Positions 58,253 to 64,000 of a stretch of 64,000 nucleotides of DNA are shown here, piece by piece (position 1 is the stretch's first letter; the number at the start of each line of letters is the position of its first letter). Source of the DNA: Campylobacter concisus (GTDB lineage: Bacteria > Campylobacterota > Campylobacteria > Campylobacterales > Campylobacteraceae). The stretch spans positions 1 to 64,000 of the forward strand of contig NZ_PIRZ01000003.1 in NCBI RefSeq assembly GCF_003048575.1. Direction: 5' to 3'. The translations under genes were made by a program, and so were the position numbers. Below the pieces are notes generated by a model. That model did no database searches. It worked only from the letters and a program-made list of their open reading frames with translations, and was not told where the DNA came from.

Positions 58253-58367
58253 GCAAATTTTAAAATTTTGCTTGCTCGTAAGAATTGACTGCTAAGATTC
58301 GTTCTTGCTTTTTGCTTGGCTTAAATTTTAGAGCTGAAATTACTCGCTCATGAAATTTTAAAATTTG
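58253..58367. repeat. Intergenic repeat family, copy C
   Basis: It matches copy A at CTCGTAAGA, TGACT-CTAA, AAATTTTAGA and GAAATTACTC, and its ends are a 15-bp inverted repeat (caaattttaaaattt / aaattttaaaatttg). It lies between the convergent pyk and dnaJ genes. Confidence 0.6.
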
Positions 58368-58414
58368 TGTGAAATTTACTTGTAAAAATAAGGTGCAAAA
58401 GTCTGTTTTAGAGA

Positions 58415-58444
58415 ATTTGTGACGCTAAATTTCACGTCACAAAT
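58415..58444. terminator. Bidirectional terminator between pyk and dnaJ
   Basis: A perfect 10-bp stem (atttgtgacg / cgtcacaaat) with a 10-nt loop, followed on the plus strand by a T-rich run; it lies just beyond the dnaJ stop on the minus strand. Confidence 0.75.
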
Positions 58445-58449
58445 CAATT

Positions 58450-59592
58450 TTATTTTTTCTTTTTCTTCTTTGGCTCATCGCCTTTAAACCAGCTTTTTAT
58501 CTTATCAAAGACGCTTTCATCGGTATTTGATTTGCCTGATTCTATGCCAAAGCTAGCTTGAAGCTTATTTAAAAGCTCTTTTTGCTCATCGCTTAGTTTT
58601 TCAGGCGTTTGAATAGAAATTTGCGCTACAAGCCTACCTTTTTTGCGCGAATTTACGCTTTTGATACCTTCGTTTTCAAAGATAAATTGCTGCTTATCCT
58701 TTGCTCCAACAGGTAGTTTTAGCTCAGTTTCTCCTCGAAGCGTTGGAATTTTTATGCTTTCGCCAAGTATAGCTTGCGTGAAAAAGACAGGAATTTCTAG
58801 ATAAACATCGTCATTGTGACGAATGAAATGCTTATCTTCTTTTACGTTTATGCTTACATAAAGATCGCCTTGAACGCCGTTTGTGCCGATATTGCCTTTA
58901 CCAGCTACTCTCATTCTCATGCCGCTATCAACGCCTTCAGGGATGGTAATCTTTACAGTTTGTTGCTGGATTTTATAAGCTTTCGCGTTACAATCGGGGC
59001 ATGGTTCGCTTATTACTTCACCGCTTCCGTGACAATATGGACACTCTTGGACGATATTCATAAAGCCATTTCCGCGTGTTATCCTGCCACTTCCGCCACA
59101 GTGCTGGCAAGTCTTGCTCTTGCCATCTTTACTGCCGGTTGCATTGCATGTTGGGCAAGGCACTTTTTGATCAAATTTTATCTCTTTTTCACAACCAAAA
59201 ATAGCTTCGTTAAACTCCAAATTTATAGGAATTTCAAGATCGGCTGAGTATTTTTCAGAGTATCTTCTTCTCTGCCTAGAACTACTTGCAAAACCGCCAC
59301 CAAAAAATGAGTCAAAAATATCTGAAAGATCAAAATCGGCACTAAACCCGCCGCCGCTACCAAATCGACCCTCAAGGCCTTCTTTGCCATATCTGTCGTA
59401 GATAGAGCGTTTTTGCTCGTCGCTTAAAACTTGATAAGCTTCATTTATCTGTTTAAATTTTAGTTCAGCCTCTTTGTCGCCAGAATTTCTATCTGGATGA
59501 TATTTTAAAGCGAGCCTTCTAAAGGCTTTTTTGATCTCATCTCCGCTTGCATTTCTTGAAATTTCAAGGATTTCGTAATAGTCAAATTCCAC
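58450..59592 (-). CDS. dnaJ: Chaperone protein DnaJ
   Basis: A 380-aa type I Hsp40 that recruits DnaK. J domain with HPD (residues 33-35 in KYHPDRN), glycine/phenylalanine region (about 75-105), zinc domain with [27 protein letters not shown] and CPDCNAKA, then two substrate domains. The fourth zinc repeat lacks the usual GxG glycine. The tail ends in a lysine run. It is divergent from racR, as in C. jejuni. Confidence 0.95.
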   Translation of the reverse strand: MEFDYYEILEISRNASGDEIKKAFRRLALKYHPDRNSGDKEAELKFKQINEAYQVLSDEQKRSIYDRYGKEGLEGRFGSGGGFSADFDLSDIFDSFFGGGFASSSRQRRRYSEKYSADLEIPINLEFNEAIFGCEKEIKFDQKVPCPTCNATGSKDGKSKTCQHCGGSGRITRGNGFMNIVQECPYCHGSGEVISEPCPDCNAKAYKIQQQTVKITIPEGVDSGMRMRVAGKGNIGTNGVQGDLYVSINVKEDKHFIRHNDDVYLEIPVFFTQAILGESIKIPTLRGETELKLPVGAKDKQQFIFENEGIKSVNSRKKGRLVAQISIQTPEKLSDEQKELLNKLQASFGIESGKSNTDESVFDKIKSWFKGDEPKKKKKK

Positions 59593-59678
59593 ATTTTTCC
59601 TTGTTAATTAAGCTTATTTTAAATATGGGATTTTACCCAAAAAAGTTTAAATTTAAAAAAGAATTTACATTTTTGCCG

Positions 59679-59684
59679 TATAAT
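59679..59684 (+). promoter_or_regulatory. Probable -10 box of racRS
   Basis: A perfect TATAAT (cgtataatct) 31 nt before racR, with AAAAGGA as ribosome site. Confidence 0.5.
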
Positions 59685-59714
59685 CTCTACTATTTTTAAT
59701 AAAAAGGATAATTC

Positions 59715-60386
59715 ATGGTTAATGTTTTAATGATAGAAGACGATCCAGAATTTGCACAAATTTTATCTGAATATCTTGATAGTTTTAATATAAAAGTTAC
59801 GAATTTTGAAGACCCTTATTTAGGACTTAGCGCTGGGATAAAAAACTATGACCTGCTAATACTTGACCTTACTTTACCGGGCATTGATGGGCTTGAGGTT
59901 TGTAAAGAAATTCGCCAAAAATACGACATTCCTATCATCATAAGTTCAGCTAGAAGCGATATTAGCGACAAGGTTGTTGGACTTCAGCTTGGTGCTGATG
60001 ATTATTTGCCAAAACCATACGATCCAAAAGAGATGTATGCTCGTATCACAAGTCTTATAAGAAGATATAAAAAGACAAATGAAGTACAAGAAGAGGTTGT
60101 CGATAGTGCATTTAGGATCGATGATAAACGTCACGAAATTTACTTTAACAATGAGCCGTTAGCTCTTACTCCAGCTGAGTATGAAATTTTAACTTATCTC
60201 ATTAAGCAACACAGCTTTTCAGTATCACGCGAACAGCTAGTTTATAACTGTAAAAGCCTAAAGGATAAAGATTCAAAGAGCTTAGATGTTATTATCGGAC
60301 GCCTTAGATCAAAAATCGGTGATAGCTCAAAAGCCCCAAAACATATATTTTCAGTAAGAGGCATAGGATATAAGCTTATCGGATGA
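59715..60386 (+). CDS. racR: OmpR-type response regulator RacR
   Basis: A 223-aa regulator. Receiver with D12-D13-type acidic pair (IEDDPEF), phospho-acceptor in LLILDLTLPG, and K in LPKPYDP; C-terminal OmpR winged helix (VIIGRLRSKIG, SVRGIGYKL). In C. jejuni the RacR-RacS pair is tied to temperature-dependent growth and colonisation, and lies beside dnaJ as here. It overlaps racS by 4 nt. Confidence 0.9.
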   Translation: MVNVLMIEDDPEFAQILSEYLDSFNIKVTNFEDPYLGLSAGIKNYDLLILDLTLPGIDGLEVCKEIRQKYDIPIIISSARSDISDKVVGLQLGADDYLPKPYDPKEMYARITSLIRRYKKTNEVQEEVVDSAFRIDDKRHEIYFNNEPLALTPAEYEILTYLIKQHSFSVSREQLVYNCKSLKDKDSKSLDVIIGRLRSKIGDSSKAPKHIFSVRGIGYKLIG

Positions 60387-61639
60387 AATATTCCATAACT
60401 ACGAAGATAACTATTATCTTTGCCATAGCTTTCTCGCTGATGTGCTTGCTCTTTGTAACTTTTGCAAACATTCAGCAAGAGAGCGCTTTAGAAAAGCTAA
60501 AGGATAGACAAATAAGTGCGATGAACTACCTTGTCGCACTCTATGAACGCGGAAATCCTCCAAGAGATTTAGAGCATTATTTTAAAAATTTTTACTTAGA
60601 GTATGTTGGAAATAAAAATTTAGCCACTTCAATAGCTACAAACGGGACTGTTGTTTTTACACAGCACACGCCTCTTGGAGTGGTACAATCGGTTAATTAC
60701 AAAGGCGATTTGTATTTGCTTATTAAAAATCCGTCTTTTCAGCTACTTCTTGAAAGTAATGACGCAAGACACGTAAATGATCCGCTTTGGGTTGCTTTTT
60801 TGATAGTTTCAGCCCTTCTCATCTCACTTTATGTTTCTGTTCTTAGAAGTCTTTCGCCGCTTAGAAGGCTTAGTAAAGACATCAGAAAATTTGCCAGTGG
60901 AAATATGGAAATGGCGATGACGGCTAGGCTAAATGAAAATGAGCAAGATGAGATCGGTCAGGTCGCAGTGGAGTTTGATAACGCCGTTTGTAAGATAAGA
61001 GAACTCATCCGTTCAAGGCAGCTATTTTTGCGTGCGATTATGCACGAGCTAAAGACTCCTATTGGCAAGGGGAGGATCGTCTCTGAGATGGTCGCAAACG
61101 AGACTCAAAAGATGAGACTTATCAATGTATTTGAGCGACTTGAGATGCTGATAAATGAATTTAGTAAAGTTGAACAGCTCCTTTCTAAAAGCTACGCACT
61201 AAACTACCAAGAGTGCCATTTTTCGCTTATATTAGAGCAAGTGCAAGATATGCTTATGCTTGATAAATTTGAAGAGCGAGTGAGCTGTGATATCAGGGAC
61301 GATGTCATATTAAGAGTGGATTTTCAGCTTTTTAGTTTAGCGATTAAAAATTTGATAGACAATGCCCTAAAATACGCAGAGGATAAAAAGGCTATTTTGA
61401 TCTGCGATAGCGAATTTATTGCGGTTAAAAATTTAGGCAAAAAGCTAAATCATCCGATTGATTACTACAAACAAGCTTTTGTGCGTGGCGATAAAGTGAG
61501 CGTAGGGAGTGGCATGGGGCTTGGACTTTATATCATCGAGCAAATTTGTCAGATGCAAAAATTTGAGCTTACTTACGACTACGAAGACGGCTATCACGTC
61601 TTTAAAATTTTACTTAGATCAAAGGCGAAGCGAGCATGA
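60383..61639 (+). CDS. racS: Sensor histidine kinase RacS
   Basis: A 418-aa kinase with two membrane helices (about 10-30 and 133-153), HAMP linker, phospho-acceptor in MHELKTPIGK and an ATPase with N-box (NLIDNALKYA) and GMGLGLY. It should phosphorylate RacR. The periplasmic loop is about 100 residues. It overlaps recR by 4 nt. Confidence 0.9.
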   Translation: MKYSITTKITIIFAIAFSLMCLLFVTFANIQQESALEKLKDRQISAMNYLVALYERGNPPRDLEHYFKNFYLEYVGNKNLATSIATNGTVVFTQHTPLGVVQSVNYKGDLYLLIKNPSFQLLLESNDARHVNDPLWVAFLIVSALLISLYVSVLRSLSPLRRLSKDIRKFASGNMEMAMTARLNENEQDEIGQVAVEFDNAVCKIRELIRSRQLFLRAIMHELKTPIGKGRIVSEMVANETQKMRLINVFERLEMLINEFSKVEQLLSKSYALNYQECHFSLILEQVQDMLMLDKFEERVSCDIRDDVILRVDFQLFSLAIKNLIDNALKYAEDKKAILICDSEFIAVKNLGKKLNHPIDYYKQAFVRGDKVSVGSGMGLGLYIIEQICQMQKFELTYDYEDGYHVFKILLRSKAKRA

Positions 61640-62208
61640 AAAGAGGCTTAGAAAAATTTAACGAGCTAACTGAGTCTTTTGCAAAGCTCCCTGGTGTTGG
61701 TAAAAAATCAGCCGCAAGGTTTGCTTACTTTGTCTGCATGCAAGATAGCTTTGCAGGGCTAAGACTCGCTCAAAATATCGAAGATGCGGTGAGGTTTATT
61801 AAACGTTGTGAGCGTTGCGGTGGGCTAAGTGAAAATGAAATTTGTGATATTTGCAGCGACGAGAGCAGGGATAGCGAGGTCATTTTGCTGGTTGAGAGCC
61901 CAAAAGATATTCTAGTCTTTGAGCAAAATGGCATCTACAACGGCCTTTACTTCGTACTTGACGAGATAGATGAGGATGCCATAGAGAGACTACGAAGTGC
62001 TATCAAGCAAAATGGCTCAAAAGAGGTCGTTTTTGCCTTTACACCAGGGCTAAATTCTGACGCGCTCATGCTTTACGTCGAGGATAAGCTTGGCATGAGT
62101 GAAATTTCATTTAGCAAGATCGCCCAGGGCGTGCCAACTGGTGTAAATTTAGAAAACGTCGACATGCTTTCACTTTTAAAAGCCTACGAAAGCCGTACAA
62201 AAGCCTAA
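61636..62208 (+). CDS. recR: Recombination protein RecR
   Basis: A 190-aa RecR, which loads RecA in the RecFOR repair path. Helix-hairpin-helix LPGVGKKSAARF, C4 zinc finger CERCGG/CDIC, Toprim domain with VILLVESPKDI. The order racR-racS-recR is that of C. jejuni. Confidence 0.95.
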   Translation: MKRGLEKFNELTESFAKLPGVGKKSAARFAYFVCMQDSFAGLRLAQNIEDAVRFIKRCERCGGLSENEICDICSDESRDSEVILLVESPKDILVFEQNGIYNGLYFVLDEIDEDAIERLRSAIKQNGSKEVVFAFTPGLNSDALMLYVEDKLGMSEISFSKIAQGVPTGVNLENVDMLSLLKAYESRTKA

Positions 62209-62225
62209 TTAAACTTTCTTTTAGT

Positions 62226-62260
62226 TATAATTTTGCCTAAATTTATAGAAATTTAGGCAA
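62226..62260 (+). promoter_or_regulatory. trpGD promoter with overlapping perfect palindrome
   Basis: A TATAAT (62226-62231) is followed at once by a 12-bp perfect inverted repeat with a 4-nt spacer (ttgcctaaattt 62233-62244; aaatttaggcaa 62249-62260). No T-run follows, so an operator, or an attenuator-like hairpin at the mRNA 5' end, is likelier than a terminator. Confidence 0.5.
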
Positions 62261-62293
62261 GGCTCAACCGCTGCTAAATTTAAAGGATATAGG

Positions 62294-63910
62294 TTGATTT
62301 TACTCATAGATAATTACGATAGTTTTGTTTTTAATGTCGAGCAATATGTAAAAGAGCTTACTGATGAAGAGGTCAGATGTGTTAGAAACGACAAGATTAC
62401 ACTTGATGAGATCAAAAAACTAAACCCAAGCAAGATCGTTTTAAGCCCAGGACCAAAGCACCCAAAAGATAGCGGAGTTTGTTTAGAAATTCTAAAAGCC
62501 GACCTTGGCGTGCCTGTGCTTGGAATTTGCCTTGGACACCAAGCTATCGGCCTAAGCTACGGCGCAAAGATAAAAAGACTAGATGACCCACTACACGGCA
62601 AAACCTCATTTATCGACGTGAAAAACAAAGAGCCGCTCTTTGCTGGGCTACCTGAGCGCTTTGAGGTCATGCGCTACCACTCTCTCTATGTCGATGAGCT
62701 CCCAGCTAGCTTAAGCGCTGATGCGGTGAGCGATGATGGCGTAGTTATGGCACTTAGCGTTAAAGATAAGCCGATCTTTGGTATCCAGTTTCACCCTGAG
62801 AGCTACTTTACGCAATACGGCAAAAAGATCGTTGAAAATTTTGTAAATTATAAGGCAAAAGATGAGGTTAAAGAGCCAAAAATTCGCTCTCTTAAGCCAT
62901 ATCTTATCAAGCTTCAAGAGAGTATACCGCTTGATGATAGCGACTTTGAGCAAATTTGCGAGATAATAGCCAGTAAAGAGTACGAGATAGTGCAGCTTTC
63001 AGCCCTTTTGGTGCTCATTAGCGAAAAGAGCCTCTATCCAAAAAGTCTCGCTGCGCTTGCAAAAAACATCCTAAAATACTCGCAAACCTACCGCGATGAT
63101 ACGCCTATGATCGATCTTTGTGGCACAGGAGGCGATGGCTTTAAGACGATAAATATCTCAACAACTGTGGCATTTATCCTTGCAAGTCTTGGCATAAAGG
63201 TCGCAAAACACGGCAACAAGGCAGTTTCAAGCAAGTCTGGCAGCTCTGATGTGCTTGAAATTTTAGGTGTAAAAAGTGAAAAATCACTGGCAAAACAGCG
63301 TAAAAATTTAGCTAGTAAAAATTTAGCCTTCTTTCACGCGCCATTTTTCCATCCGCTAGTGGGTGAGGTGAGAGAAGTGCGCCAAAGACTCGGCATAAGG
63401 ACCGTATTTAATGTGCTTGGACCGCTTTTAAATCCAAATTTAAACCTTACAAACCAGCTAGTTGGCGTCTATCATAAGCCTGTTTTAAAACTCTACGCCC
63501 AGACGCTTAAGATCCTTGGCAGAAAGCACGCTCTAGTCGTTCGCGGCGATGACGGACTTGATGAGATCACACTTTGCAGTGAAACGAGCGTTGTGGAGCT
63601 AAAAAATGGCGAAATTTTTGAATACAGCATCACGCCAGAGCAGTTTGGCTTTAAAAGAGCGCTTCACAGCGATATCGAGGGTGGCACGCCTGAAGAAAAT
63701 GCCAAAACATTGATCCGCACGCTAAAAGGCGAGGAGCAGGGGGCGAAATTTGACATCGTGGTCTTTAACGCTATGTTTGCGCTTTATGCAGCTGATGGCG
63801 CAAAGAGCCCAGACGAGGCTAAAAAAATGGTGCTTGAGGCTATAAATTCAGGCAAGGCGTATAAATTTTATGAAGAGTTTATAAAGGCTGGGGCTAATGG
63901 CACTAGTTAA
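62294..63910 (+). CDS. trpGD: Fused anthranilate synthase glutaminase / anthranilate phosphoribosyltransferase
   Basis: A 538-aa fusion. Residues 1-190 are a class I glutaminase with nucleophile GICLGHQAIG (Cys near 79) and FHPESY. Residues 200-538 are TrpD, with GTGGDGFKTINIST and NKAVSSKSGSSD binding PRPP and anthranilate. Together they supply ammonia to anthranilate synthase and make the second tryptophan intermediate. The start is TTG after AAAGGA. The large subunit TrpE is not upstream; recR is. It overlaps trpF by 14 nt. Confidence 0.93.
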   Translation: MILLIDNYDSFVFNVEQYVKELTDEEVRCVRNDKITLDEIKKLNPSKIVLSPGPKHPKDSGVCLEILKADLGVPVLGICLGHQAIGLSYGAKIKRLDDPLHGKTSFIDVKNKEPLFAGLPERFEVMRYHSLYVDELPASLSADAVSDDGVVMALSVKDKPIFGIQFHPESYFTQYGKKIVENFVNYKAKDEVKEPKIRSLKPYLIKLQESIPLDDSDFEQICEIIASKEYEIVQLSALLVLISEKSLYPKSLAALAKNILKYSQTYRDDTPMIDLCGTGGDGFKTINISTTVAFILASLGIKVAKHGNKAVSSKSGSSDVLEILGVKSEKSLAKQRKNLASKNLAFFHAPFFHPLVGEVREVRQRLGIRTVFNVLGPLLNPNLNLTNQLVGVYHKPVLKLYAQTLKILGRKHALVVRGDDGLDEITLCSETSVVELKNGEIFEYSITPEQFGFKRALHSDIEGGTPEENAKTLIRTLKGEEQGAKFDIVVFNAMFALYAADGAKSPDEAKKMVLEAINSGKAYKFYEEFIKAGANGTS

Positions 63911-64000
63911 AATTTGTGGCATCAAAACGCTAGATGAGGCAAGTGCGGTTTGCGCTTTGGATGTTGATTTTATCGGGCTGATATTTGCCAAAAGTAAAAG
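63897..64000 (+). CDS. trpF: Phosphoribosylanthranilate isomerase, partial
   Basis: The first 34 codons of TrpF, cut by the window edge. VKICGIKT near the start and DFIGLIFAKSK are characteristic. It converts phosphoribosylanthranilate to the carboxyphenylamino intermediate. It starts inside the end of trpGD. Confidence 0.9.
   Translation, partial: MALVKICGIKTLDEASAVCALDVDFIGLIFAKSK

Noticed and set aside
1-64000. CRISPR arrays, tRNAs, rRNAs or insertion sequences
   Set aside because: No regular spaced repeats, no transposase and no tRNA-like cloverleaf was noticed, though a dedicated tRNA scan could not be run.

Overview
The window is a stretch of chromosome from a Campylobacter, most like C. 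concisus. This rests on AT-rich coding sequence, TATAAT-type -10 boxes without clear -35 boxes, and gene clusters I recognise from the genus: fur-lysS-glyA-DUF1882-SPOR-aroE, dnaJ/racR-racS-recR, petABC, ciaB, and acpP-fabF-accA. The Hyf-type formate hydrogenlyase points to C. concisus or a close relative rather than C. jejuni. The species is inference.

Region 1 (1-5483) looks like an accessory island. It is a minus-strand run of four translationally coupled genes: a sensor kinase with two GHKL ATPase modules, a receiver-domain protein with an unknown output region, a 230-aa protein I cannot place, and an adenine-N6 DNA methyltransferase that runs off the left edge. It looks more AT-rich than its neighbours. 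A phosphorelay wired to DNA modification is the best candidate here for an undescribed system.

Region 2 (5700-8570) is the cytochrome bc1 operon petABC, followed by about 650 bp of gene-free DNA with repeats and hairpins. Region 3 (9219-10636) holds a membrane-anchored metallo-beta-lactamase-fold protein and a small helical protein. Region 4 (10956-21636) is a group 4a [NiFe]-hydrogenase operon (hyfABCEFGHI, a HycH-like factor, the protease hycI), preceded by a coupled 32-codon ORF and followed by a formate channel gene and a strong terminator. HyfD and a formate dehydrogenase gene are absent.

Region 5 (21697-33301) is mixed: a Crp/Fnr regulator, a thioesterase, ciaB with a zincin-like HEFGH motif, two tandem GGDEF-EAL membrane proteins (the second degenerate), a dimeric dUTPase, and several small membrane or unknown proteins. 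Region 6 (33359-36606) is fatty-acid synthesis (fabG, acpP, fabF, accA). Region 7 (36799-44005) holds stress or unknown proteins, ribE, pgeF, a broken DUF4198 gene, rpsB-tsf and an ABC ATPase.

Region 8 (44006-47936) begins with an eroded multihaem cytochrome pseudogene, then a minus-strand run of hisG, coaX, an unknown gene, a BamB-like lipoprotein gene and a YfgM-like gene. Region 9 (48064-55524) is a long plus-strand run from gatC through a pilT-like ATPase, cvpA, fur, lysS, glyA and a SPOR protein to aroE. Region 10 (55641-64000) has an orphan TRAP binding protein, pyk, dnaJ, racRS, recR and the start of a trp operon (trpGD fusion, trpF cut by the right edge). I saw no tRNA, rRNA, CRISPR array or insertion sequence.
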